NCBI RefSeq assembly: GCF_001612635.1
Contig: NZ_BDAV01000014.1
Location: 124,001 to 188,000, forward strand
Reading direction: 5' to 3'
From: Nocardia africana NBRC 100379
GTDB taxonomy: Bacteria > Actinomycetota > Actinomycetes > Mycobacteriales > Mycobacteriaceae
DNA length: 64,000 nt
The notes below the pieces were generated by a model. The model worked only from the letters and a program-made list of their open reading frames with translations. It was not told the DNA's origin and did no database searches. Shown piece after piece: positions 51,078 to 61,187 of this stretch (position 1 is the stretch's first letter; the number at the start of each line of letters is the position of its first letter). The position numbers and the translations under genes were made by a program.

Positions 51078-52349
51078 TCAGCCGGCCGCGGCGGTGGCGA
51101 CGACGCCGGCGGCGATGCGCGCGATATCGTCGGCGCTGCTGATGAACGGCGGCATGGTGTAGACGAGATTGCGGAACGGCCGCAGCCAGACACCGGCCTC
51201 GACGGCGGCGCGGGTCGCGGCGACCATATCGATCGAGTGGTCGAGTTCCACCACCCCGATCGCACCGAGCACACGCACATCCACTACGCGCGGATTGTCC
51301 TGCGCCGCAGCGAGTCCCGACCTCAGCCCGGACTCGATCGCGGCGACCTCGCCCGCCCAGTCGCGCGAGAGCAGCAGTTCCACCGAGGCGACCGCGACCG
51401 CACAGGCCAGCGGATTACCCATGAAGGTGGGCCCGTGCATGAGGCCGCCGTGGGCCGCGCTGACGGTTTCGGCGATGCGGGTGGTGCACAGGGCGGCGGC
51501 CAGGGTCATATATCCGCCGGTGATGGCCTTGCCCACGCACATCACATCGGGCGCCACTCCGGCGGCCTCGGCGGCGAAAAGCGTTCCGGTACGGCCGAAT
51601 CCGGTGGCGATCTCGTCGAAGACCAGCAGCACGCCGTGCTCGTCGCACAGCCGGCGCAACTCGTTCAGATAGCGCGGATGGTGGAAGCGCATCCCGCCCG
51701 CGCCCTGCACGATCGGCTCGACGATCACCGCTGCGGTCTCGTGCGCGTGCGCGCCCAGCAGCCGGTCCAGCTCCGCGACATAGGCGGGATCGAAGCCGGC
51801 CGGCGGTACGGGCGCGAAGATCTGCTCGGCCAGCACATCGGTCCAGAGCGAGTGCATGCCGCCCTCGGGATCGCACACGCTCATCGGCGTGAAGGTGTCG
51901 CCGTGATACCCACCGCGCCAGGTGAACAGCCGCCGTTTCTCCGGCTGTCCGAGCGCCCGCCAGTACTGCAGGCACATCTTGGCGGCGACCTCGACCGACA
52001 CCGAACCGGAATCGCAGAGGAACACCTTGTCCAGACCGTCGGGAGTCAGCTCCACGAGCAGCTGGGACAGCCGCACCGCCGGTTCGTGGGTGAGCCCGCC
52101 GAACATGACGTGACTCATCCGCTGCGACTGCTCGATCAGCGCGGCGTCCAGCACGGGGTGCCGGTAGCCGTGGACCGCCGCCCACCACGAACTCATCCCG
52201 TCGACCAGTTCGCGGCCGTCGGCGAGGGTCAGGCGGGTGCCCGCGGCGGAGGCGACCACCAGCGGTTCGGTGCTCGCGGGAAAGCCACCGTAGGGATGCC
52301 AGACGTGGGCGGCGTCGAGGGCGGTGATCTGGTCGGCTGTCAGGGCCAC
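51078..52349 (-). CDS. bioA: Adenosylmethionine-8-amino-7-oxononanoate aminotransferase
   Basis: PLP aminotransferase making 7,8-diaminopelargonate with SAM as amino donor. The 423-residue protein has VWHPYGG near the start, DGMSSWWAAVHGY, FLCDSGSVSVE, the PLP-contacting Asp245 in VFDEIATGFGRTG and the PLP lysine K274 in CVGKAITGGYM. GTG 52349 is preceded by GAAGGG. A BioQ box lies 24 bases upstream. Confidence 0.97.
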   Translation of the reverse strand: MALTADQITALDAAHVWHPYGGFPASTEPLVVASAAGTRLTLADGRELVDGMSSWWAAVHGYRHPVLDAALIEQSQRMSHVMFGGLTHEPAVRLSQLLVELTPDGLDKVFLCDSGSVSVEVAAKMCLQYWRALGQPEKRRLFTWRGGYHGDTFTPMSVCDPEGGMHSLWTDVLAEQIFAPVPPAGFDPAYVAELDRLLGAHAHETAAVIVEPIVQGAGGMRFHHPRYLNELRRLCDEHGVLLVFDEIATGFGRTGTLFAAEAAGVAPDVMCVGKAITGGYMTLAAALCTTRIAETVSAAHGGLMHGPTFMGNPLACAVAVASVELLLSRDWAGEVAAIESGLRSGLAAAQDNPRVVDVRVLGAIGVVELDHSIDMVAATRAAVEAGVWLRPFRNLVYTMPPFISSADDIARIAAGVVATAAAG

Positions 52350-52372
52350 GCGGATCCCTTCACGAGACGGTC

Positions 52373-52387
52373 TTGAACGCCGTTCAA
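52373..52387 (-). promoter_or_regulatory. BioQ box upstream of bioA
   Basis: TTGAACGCCGTTCAA is a perfect palindrome whose 13-base core is identical to the bioF box. On the minus strand GATAAC lies immediately upstream and could be the -10, so bound BioQ would cover the transcription start. Confidence 0.87.
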
Positions 52388-52471
52388 GTTATCACCGCGG
52401 CGAATCGGGTGAGCGCGGGGACCATACCCGGGAAACTTCGTTCCATCGCGCGGAGAGATCGCCCGCGATAT

Positions 52472-52488
52472 CTTTGACTCAGTCAAAG
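52472..52488. promoter_or_regulatory. Perfect 17-bp palindrome, predicted MarR operator
   Basis: CTTTGACTCAGTCAAAG is fully symmetric around a central C. It ends 18 bases before the GTG of the MarR-GNAT gene and includes TTGAC, a -35-like hexamer. A palindrome of this size and type is typical of MarR autoregulatory sites. Confidence 0.75.
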
Positions 52489-52506
52489 AACTGCGAAGGG
52501 AGGGCC

Positions 52507-53544
52507 GTGACGACCCCCGCACTCGACCACGACGATGTCGGCGCCGTGCGCGCGTTCAACCGCCGCTACACCCGGTTGATCGGCGTCCTCGAGGAACACC
52601 TGCTCGACAGCGACTTCTCGCTCACCGAGGCACGAATTCTGTTCGAACTCGCACACTCCGGACCGCTGGGCGCCCGCACGCTGCGCACCGAACTGGGCCT
52701 GGACCCCGGCTATCTGAGCCGGATCCTCGCCCGCTTCGAGAGCGCCGGGCTGGTGCGCCGGCAGCGATCCGACTCCGACGCCCGCCGGCAACTCGTCCAG
52801 CTCACCGAGGCGGGGCGGGTCGCGGCCGACGACCTCGACCGCCGCTCCGCACACGACATCGCCGCACTGCTGGCCGGGCACAGTGCGGCGGACCGGCATC
52901 GGCTGCGCACCGCGATGCGCACGATCGAAGAGCTGCTCGACCCGGCCCCGGCGGCGGGCCGCCCGAGCATCCCGGCGGCGGGCCGCCCGAGCATCCCGGC
53001 GGCGGGCCGCCCGAGCATCCCGGCGGCGGGACGCCCAGACACATCCGCGGCGGGCAACGCGCACGAGGTCCGCCTCCGATCTCCGCGCCCGGGCGACTAC
53101 GGCTGGATCATCCAGCGCAATGCGGTGCTCTACGCCGCCGAATACGGCTGGAACACCGACTACGAGGCGCTGGTCGCCACGATCGTGGCCGACTTCCTGG
53201 CAGGCCACGACCCGGACACCGAGCGGGCGTGGATCGCCGAGACCGGCGGCGCCGCGGCCGGTGCGGTGTTCTGCGTGCGCGAGGACGACACCACCGCCCG
53301 GCTGCGGCTGCTGCTCGTGGAACCGTCGGCGCGCGGGCTCGGCGTCGGCACCGCACTGGTCGAGCAATGCCTGCGATTCGCGACCGAGGCCGGATATCGG
53401 GACATGGTGCTGTGGACCAACGATGTACTCACCGCGGCACGGCGGATCTACCAGCGCGCCGGATTCGAGCTCGTCGATTCCCGGCCGCACCACAGTTTCG
53501 GCGCCGACCTCGTCGGCCAGACCTGGCGGCGCAGCCTGCGGTAA
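52507..53544 (+). CDS. MarR-GNAT fusion: winged-helix regulator joined to an acetyltransferase
   Basis: The 345-residue protein has an N-terminal MarR domain (about 10-145; FSLTEARILFELAHSGPLGA, TLRTELGLDPGYLSRILARF and RQRSDSDARRQLVQLTEAG), a Pro/Ala linker of three exact AAGRPSIP repeats plus a partial fourth (about 149-180), and a C-terminal GNAT domain (VRLRSPRPGDYGWIIQRNAV, LLLVEPSARGLGVGTALVEQ for acetyl-CoA binding, then ARRIYQRAGFELVDS). Such fusions are known in actinobacteria. GTG 52507 follows AAGGGAGGG. A perfect palindrome upstream predicts autoregulation. It is divergent from bioA. Confidence 0.93.
   Translation: MTTPALDHDDVGAVRAFNRRYTRLIGVLEEHLLDSDFSLTEARILFELAHSGPLGARTLRTELGLDPGYLSRILARFESAGLVRRQRSDSDARRQLVQLTEAGRVAADDLDRRSAHDIAALLAGHSAADRHRLRTAMRTIEELLDPAPAAGRPSIPAAGRPSIPAAGRPSIPAAGRPDTSAAGNAHEVRLRSPRPGDYGWIIQRNAVLYAAEYGWNTDYEALVATIVADFLAGHDPDTERAWIAETGGAAAGAVFCVREDDTTARLRLLLVEPSARGLGVGTALVEQCLRFATEAGYRDMVLWTNDVLTAARRIYQRAGFELVDSRPHHSFGADLVGQTWRRSLR
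52951..53022 (+). repeat. Three exact 24-bp tandem repeats in the linker of the MarR-GNAT gene
   Basis: A 24-base unit (GCGGCGGGCCGCCCGAGCAT + CCCG) occurs three times without mismatch, at 52951, 52975 and 52999, followed by a degenerate fourth copy. It is in frame and encodes AAGRPSIP repeats, so copy number changes would only alter linker length. Exact DNA identity suggests recent slippage. Confidence 0.92.
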
Positions 53545-53635
53545 CCGCGGCCCATCGATAGCTACCGGATTACCGGCCGCGCACGACCCGGCCCACCCGC
53601 ACCGGTGGCTCCGGCGCGACGGTTACTGTCGGTAT

Positions 53636-55806
<2,171 letters not shown>

Positions 55807-55810
<4 letters not shown>

Positions 55811-58233
55811 CAGACACCCCTTCGCCTGAACACCGCACCGGCCCGATCGCCCGCCGGACCCCCGTGCGCAGCACGTACCGGCTACAGCTGCGCCCGGACG
55901 CCCTGACCTTCACCGATGCCCGCGCGATCGCCGAATACCTGCAGCAGCTGGGTATTTCGCATCTGTACCTGTCCCCGGTGATGACCGCGGTGCCGGGATC
56001 CGCGCACGGCTACGACGTCACCGATCCGACCACCGTGTCGGCGGCACTGGGCGGGCCGGGCGGGCTGAAGGCGCTCGCCGACGAGGTCCGCGGCCGGGGC
56101 ATGGGCCTGATCGTCGATCTGGTGCCCAATCACGTCGGCGTCGGCGATCCGCAGCGCAACCCGTGGTGGTGGGATGTGCTGCGCAACGGCAAGAATTCGA
56201 AGTTCGCGCATTTCTTCGACATCGACTGGAGCCCGGGCAACGGCGCGGGCGGGCGGCTCGCGCTGCCGGTGTTGCACAGCGAGAACGATCCGGCCGCGCT
56301 CACCGTCGACCGCTCGGGCCCCGAACCCGTACTGGCCCTGCGCGATCTGCGTTTCCCGATCGCTCCCGGCACCGACGGCGAGAACGCGCTGCGCATCCAC
56401 GACCGCCAGCACTATCGCCTCGTCAGCTGGAAGGCCGGGATCTGCAGCTACCGGCGATTCCTGGCGGTCTCGGAGCTGGCGGCGATCCGGCAGGAGGAGC
56501 CGGCGGTCTTCGACCTGACCCATCGCGAACTGGCCGCCTGGTGCGAACATGATCTCATCGACGGGGTGCGCGTCGACCATCCCGACGGGTTGGCCTATCC
56601 GGCCGCCTATCTGGCGAAACTGCGCCGGCTGATCGGCCCGCAGCGGCTGCTGCTGGTGGAGAAGGTGCTCGCCCGCCACGAACCGCTCGACGCCACCCTG
56701 CCCGTCGACGGCACCACCGGCTACGAAGCACTCGCGGAGGTCGGCGGCATCTTCGTCGATCCGGCAGGGGAGAACGCGCTCACCGAGCTGTCGCGGCGGA
56801 TGGCGGGACACGGCAGCGATGCCGCCTGGATGGCCGATACCGAACACCGCATCAAACGCGCGGTGGCCGAACGCCTGCTCGTGCCCGAGGTCCGGCGACT
56901 GGTCGGCGCGGTCAAGCGCGACGCCGCGGTGAACGGATTCGATTCGGCCGCGATCAGCGATATGGCGCTCACCAACGCCACCATCGAGGTGCTGTCGCAT
57001 ATGCCGGTGTACCGCACCGACTACGCACCCCTGTCCGGCGTGCTCAGCACGGTGGTGGCCGAGGTTCAGCAGCGCAACCGGGAGCTGACCGCCCCGCTGT
57101 CGGTGCTGGTGCGGGCGCTGGCCGCCGGCGGAGAAGCGGCGCGGCGGATGCATCAGGTCGGCGGCGCGGTCGCGGCCAAGGCGGTCGACGACACCATGTT
57201 CTATCAGGCCGCGCGGCTGGTGTCGCTGCAGGAGATGGGCGGTGACCCGGGCCGGTTCGGCCGTTCGGTGCTGGAATTCCATCTCGCCAATGCCGAACGC
57301 GCGGTGCGCTGCCCGGCCACCATGACGACGCTGTCGACCCACGACACCAAGCGCGGCGAGGATGTGCGCGCCCGCATCACGGTGCTGTCGCAGGTGGCCG
57401 ACAGCTGGGCCAAGGCGGTGGGCGCGTGGCTGGAACTCGCGCCCGCGCCGGACGGGCCGACCGCGAACTTCCTGCTGCAGAACATGTTCGGCGTGTGGCC
57501 GGTCGACGGGCGCCGCCCCGCCACGGTGCCGCGGTTTCGCGAACGCCTGCACCTGTTCGCCGAGAAGGCGGTGCGCGAGGCCGGTCTGCGTTCCTCGTGG
57601 GAGGAACCCGACGTCGACTTCGAGGCGGAGGTGCACCGCTGGCTCGACACCGTGATCGACGGGCCGGTCGGCGCCGAACTCGGTGAACTGGCGACCCGGC
57701 TCGCGCCGCACGCGTGGTCGGATTCGCTGGGGCAGAAGCTGCTTCAGCTGTGCGGGCCCGGCATCCCCGATGTGTATCAGGGCTGCGAGCTGTGGGAGGA
57801 CTCGCTGGTCGACCCGGACAACCGGCGGCCGGTCGATTTCGGGCATCGCCTGGCGATGCTGCAATCACTTACGGGCACACCGGAATTGGAGAATTCCGGC
57901 GCGGCGAAGATGTGGATCGTCGCCTACGCCCTGTGGTTGCGGCGGGAGCGGCCGGACTGCTTCGTCGGCGGTTCCTACACCCCGCTGTTCGGCAGCGGTG
58001 ACCGCAGCGAACACCTGGTGGGATACGCGCGCGGCCGCAGCGGCGAGGCGCCGCAGGTGATCGTGGCCGCGACCCGCTACAGCGTGGCCCTGGCCGAGGG
58101 CGGGTGGGCCGATACCGTCCTCGACCTGCCCTCGGGCACCTGGACCGACCGCCTCACCGGCCATACCTTCACCGGCCGCACCCGGCTGGAGAAGCTGTTC
58201 GCCCGCCTGCCGGTGGCGCTGCTGGTGCGCTGA
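55807..58233 (+). CDS. treY: Maltooligosyl trehalose synthase
   Basis: Converts the reducing end of maltodextrins to a trehalose unit by intramolecular transglycosylation. The 808-residue GH13 enzyme has STYRLQLRPDALTFTDARAI, LGISHLYLSPVMTAVPGSAH, GLIVDLVPNHVG, the nucleophile Asp in DGVRVDHPDGLA, acid Glu in LLLVEKVLARHE and LSTHDTKRGEDVRAR. ATG 55807 overlaps the glgX stop (ATGA). The usual third partner treZ, which releases trehalose, is not next to it; the gene after is unrelated and on the other strand. Confidence 0.96.
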
Positions 58234-58251
58234 GGCCGGTTCGAGACCGGA

Positions 58252-58785
58252 TCAGTACGCCGAGAACACGCTGTCGATCGAGCCGTAGCGGTGCGCGGCG
58301 TAGTTGCAGGCGGCGGCGATGTTGGCGACCGGGTCGTAGATGTCGCCCGAGGTACCGTCGACGTGGTAGGCGGCGAAGGTGGGATCGATGACCTGCATCA
58401 GCCCCTTGGACGGAATGCCGGCCGCGGCGTTGGAGTCGTAGAGGTTGATGGCACGCGGGTTGCCGCCCGACTCGCGCATGACGTTGCGGTAGATGCCGTC
58501 GTAGCTGCCCGGAATGCCGTGCTGCCCCATCACGAAGAGTGCGTGCTTGATCCAGCCGTCGAGGTTGTCGGCATACGTCTGCGGGACCACCTGCTGCAGC
58601 GGCTGCGGCACGTTCTGCAGGAATTGCTGAGCCTGATCCTGCTGCGGCTGCGGCAATCCCTGAACCCACTGCTGGGCACTCTGCTGCAGTTGCGGCGGCA
58701 CAGCGGGAGCGTCGGCGTGGGCCGCGACGGGCACGGTGACGACGGCGGCGAGGACGGCGAGGGGTAACAGTCTTCTGATCTGCAT
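58252..58785 (-). CDS. Secreted transglycosylase SLT-like protein
   Basis: Probable lytic transglycosylase acting on peptidoglycan. The 177-residue product has a signal peptide (MQIRRLLPLAVLAAVVTVPV, then AAHADA with an AxA-type cleavage site), a Gln/Pro-rich spacer of about 55 residues, and a small SLT-type domain with the catalytic Glu in IYRNVMRESGGNPRAINL, then SKGLMQVIDPTFAAYHV and VANIAAACNYAAHRYGSID. ATG 58785 is chosen because the signal peptide starts there. It converges on treY with 18 bases between stops. A Crp-like site lies about 200 bases upstream, and Crp control of muralytic genes is known in mycobacteria. Confidence 0.9.
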   Translation of the reverse strand: MQIRRLLPLAVLAAVVTVPVAAHADAPAVPPQLQQSAQQWVQGLPQPQQDQAQQFLQNVPQPLQQVVPQTYADNLDGWIKHALFVMGQHGIPGSYDGIYRNVMRESGGNPRAINLYDSNAAAGIPSKGLMQVIDPTFAAYHVDGTSGDIYDPVANIAAACNYAAHRYGSIDSVFSAY

Positions 58786-58868
58786 GGCGATACGAACTCC
58801 GGATACGTCGAACGGTGGTGGGACCAACGCGACGATCCAGAACAAAAGCCCGCTCGCCGCAGTGAAAA

Positions 58869-58883
58869 CAGACCGTTGGTCTG
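58869..58883. promoter_or_regulatory. CAGACC/GGTCTG inverted repeat in the transglycosylase leader
   Basis: A perfect 6-bp inverted repeat with a 3-base spacer lies 84 bases upstream of the transglycosylase ATG. It may be a small RNA hairpin or a protein-binding site. Confidence 0.35.
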
Positions 58884-58990
58884 CTTCTTGGCGAGTCACA
58901 GAATGATTGCGGCAAGTTAACGTAAACATAACGTCGAATGAACAGCAGGTGTTATTACGCTGAGAAAAATCAGCTGGACCTGCGGTGATG

Positions 58991-59006
58991 TGTGCGACCG
59001 ATCACA
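58991..59006. promoter_or_regulatory. Crp-like palindrome upstream of the transglycosylase gene
   Basis: TGTGCGACCGATCACA matches TGTGA-N6-TCACA at 9 of 10 positions, 206 bases before the transglycosylase start. Inferred site only. Confidence 0.38.
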
Positions 59007-59305
59007 GGGCCGGTTTATCTCGATCAGGTCACGCGCCATCCGCATATGCGGAACTCGAATCGCCGCGCGCGGCTAAGCCACTGAGACACAAGCGAACCCG
59101 GGCGCACACCGGACGCGCCGGGGACAGGTTCAGCGAAGGGGGCCGCACGGCAGCCGACGGCTCGACACGACAAGCGATGCGCCGCCAGATGTGCGCCGAT
59201 CGCCCCGGCGGCCGCCGAGAACTGGGGCATTTCCGGCGGCACCAGCGGCAGGTCGGCAGGGCATAGCGCGGCGAACGCGCGGCGAACGCCGGAGGTGCGG
59301 CGGCG

Positions 59306-60649
59306 TCAGGCGGCCGTGCCGGCGACCGGAGGTTGCGGGCCGTCGGTAACGACCTGATCACCGCCGGTCGCCGACAGCGCGCCATCGGTCACGGCCTGAT
59401 CGCCGCCGGTCCGCGGCAGCCCGTCGGTCACGGGCTGATCGCCGACGGTCCGCGGCAGCCCGTCGGTCCCGGGCTGATCGGCGCCGCTGCTCCGGTCGCT
59501 CTCACCGACCGGCAGGGTGGGCAGTGGTCCTGCCAGTTCCTCGGCCCAGCGGACGACGTTCGGTGGGCGGTAGGTCGCGCACGGCGCGGCGCAGTCGGCG
59601 AGGTAGACCCGCCGATCACCGGGGGCGGACAGACGGCGCCAGGAATCGGCATAGAAGCGGGGGTTGCGCGGATGCAGCGCCCAGCCCACGCGATTGAGGA
59701 CGCGGTAGAAGACGGTGAGCGAATCGTGCGGCTGCGGAGGCGAATCCGGCGCGGCGACCGCCGAATCCGGTGTGGCCGCCGATTGCACGGGGGTACGGCG
59801 GTTCAGGAGTTGTTCGATGCGCTCGTCGTCGAAGCTCAATCCCGCGGTGCGAGCCTGCTCCACCATCCACCGCAGCGTGATGTCGGAGAGCCGGCTGTCG
59901 GCGTAGCCACCGCCGATATCGGTGTGCACGCCCTCGAACCAGACCTGCCGCACCCGGTCGGCGCCGCTCGGACCGCCCTCGGGGTCGTCGGTGATCTCCC
60001 ACAGGCACGGTGCGTACATTCGGCGGCGCTCGTCGATCGCCAGCGCCTGCCGCGCGTATCGCACATTGCGCGACAGCCGCACATCGTGGAAGCGGTAGCG
60101 CCACGAGGTGAGCAACGGCACCCCGAGCGCGCCGACGGTGTCGAAGACGCCGAGGAAGGTGATCGGCACCGGGTAGATGCAATGGCGCTCACGAAATTCG
60201 ATCCACTCCGGCCGATCCGGGCCGTCGGGATCCACTTTGCGCTGACGGTAGATCTTCAGCGCCTCGGGATACGCGCGCTCGACCATCGCGTCGGCGGTGA
60301 GCAGCCCGAGCCGGTTGACCATCCCGACCAGGCTGCGGGCGGTATAGGCCCCCCGACTGAAGCCGAAGACGTAGATCTCGTCCCCCGGCTCCCAGTTCAG
60401 GGCGAGCTGCCAGTACATCGTGGACAGATTGGCGTCGAGTCCGAGCCCGAACGCGCCGCCGAGCAGCTTATCGGCCAGATAGCCGCGAGAGCCGGGGCCG
60501 TCGACATAGAAAACCCGTTGTCCCACATGGTCGCCCGCGTCGGTGACGGCGCTCGACCGCACCGACTCGGCGATCTTCACGACATTGGAGACCGTCGGAT
60601 TGCTCTCCGATCCCCACGTGCCGTCACAGCACACAACCAAACGCTTCAT
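59306..60649 (-). CDS. DUF2235 alpha/beta hydrolase with C-terminal repeat tail
   Basis: Member of the T6SS-phospholipase-effector-like DUF2235 family (PF09994), 447 residues. It starts MKRLVVCCDGTWGSESNPTV and has the nucleophile motif VFGFSRGAYTARSLVG, FLGVFDTVGALGVPL and EGVHTDIGGGY, giving a Ser-Asp-His triad. No signal peptide is seen. After about residue 385 comes a repetitive tail of GDQxVTDGLPRT-like units. GGGAGGATTGCCGGT precedes ATG 60649. Relatives in secretion-system islands are phospholipases, but no such system is visible here, so the cytoplasmic role is unknown. Confidence 0.85.
   Translation of the reverse strand: MKRLVVCCDGTWGSESNPTVSNVVKIAESVRSSAVTDAGDHVGQRVFYVDGPGSRGYLADKLLGGAFGLGLDANLSTMYWQLALNWEPGDEIYVFGFSRGAYTARSLVGMVNRLGLLTADAMVERAYPEALKIYRQRKVDPDGPDRPEWIEFRERHCIYPVPITFLGVFDTVGALGVPLLTSWRYRFHDVRLSRNVRYARQALAIDERRRMYAPCLWEITDDPEGGPSGADRVRQVWFEGVHTDIGGGYADSRLSDITLRWMVEQARTAGLSFDDERIEQLLNRRTPVQSAATPDSAVAAPDSPPQPHDSLTVFYRVLNRVGWALHPRNPRFYADSWRRLSAPGDRRVYLADCAAPCATYRPPNVVRWAEELAGPLPTLPVGESDRSSGADQPGTDGLPRTVGDQPVTDGLPRTGGDQAVTDGALSATGGDQVVTDGPQPPVAGTAA
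59341..59482 (-). repeat. Tandem 39-42 bp repeats in the DUF2235 gene
   Basis: Four imperfect units begin at 59341, 59383, 59422 and 59461 (spacings 42, 39 and 39 bases), each with the pattern CGTCGGTCAC-GGCTGATCG on the plus strand. They are in frame and encode the repeated VTDGLPRT-GDQ tail. The last two units are nearly identical, which suggests recent duplication. Confidence 0.85.
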
Positions 60650-61187
60650 ACCGGCAATCCTCCCGCCCCGTACCGTGTCGCTCGCGAGTAGCGAACTACT
60701 CGAATTATCGCGCCCGGCGGGTGATTACGTTAATGCTCGCGCGCATCGGAGGGCGGGAGGGCGAGTAGTGGAGTCCGCCGCTCGCGACTACCTGCGGCGG
60801 CGTGCGACGACGAAGAAACGGCGACGCTCGCAACGGTGACGGCGGAGAAAATGATGACGGCCGACCGCCCTCGTCTCGGTCGACCGTCATCGGCGAGACG
60901 GGGAGCGGCACCGTGACCGCCGACCGCCGTGACGCACCGATCTGCCCTTGTGGACCGTTCGTCTCTCGCAGCCGGGTTATCGGTGCCGGGCCCGCGCGGC
61001 GTTACCGGTGCCACTCGTATCCGGTCCGGCTATCGCCCGCGGCCGTGGTCGCGGCGGTGAGGTTCGCCACGGCGATGCGGGACGTGCCCGGCGATTCCGG
61101 AAGACTCGCCCGACACGCCGAGCCGCGAATTGCACGCATGTAGTTCCCCGGCGTCGGCTGTCGGTCCCGTCGACTAGGATTCCTCGC
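60650..61187. other. 538-base gap between DUF2235 and dnaE1
   Basis: No reliable gene was found. It contains a long imperfect stem-loop: GATGACGGCCGACC (60853-60866) pairs with GGTCGACCGTCATC (60878-60891) with one mismatch. The dnaE1 promoter is at its right end. Short frames on both strands here are Arg-rich and look like chance ORFs of high-GC sequence. Confidence 0.5.
61175..61180 (+). promoter_or_regulatory. -10 element of dnaE1, leaderless type
   Basis: TAGGAT is followed by seven bases and the dnaE1 GTG, with no Shine-Dalgarno. The spacing places transcription initiation at the start codon. Confidence 0.55.

Larger units (their letters stand above)
58786..59305. other. 520-base intergenic region upstream of the transglycosylase gene
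   Basis: No convincing gene. It holds the transglycosylase leader with a perfect CAGACC-GTT-GGTCTG hairpin/operator (58869-58883) and an A/T-rich promoter zone with AACGTAAACATAACGT at about 58919-58934. TGTGCGACCGATCACA (58991-59006) matches the Crp core TGTGA-N6-TCACA at 9 of 10 positions. The remainder (59010-59305) is G/C-rich with only shadow-like frames. Confidence 0.6.

Noticed and set aside
58985..59266. 93-codon plus-strand frame between transglycosylase and DUF2235 genes
   Set aside because: No ribosome site, Arg/Gly/Ala-rich without domain features; overlaps a Crp-like site.
60730..61143. Short frames on both strands upstream of dnaE1
   Set aside because: Arg/Asp/Gly-rich composition, no ribosome sites, and mutual overlap point to chance ORFs in G/C-rich DNA.
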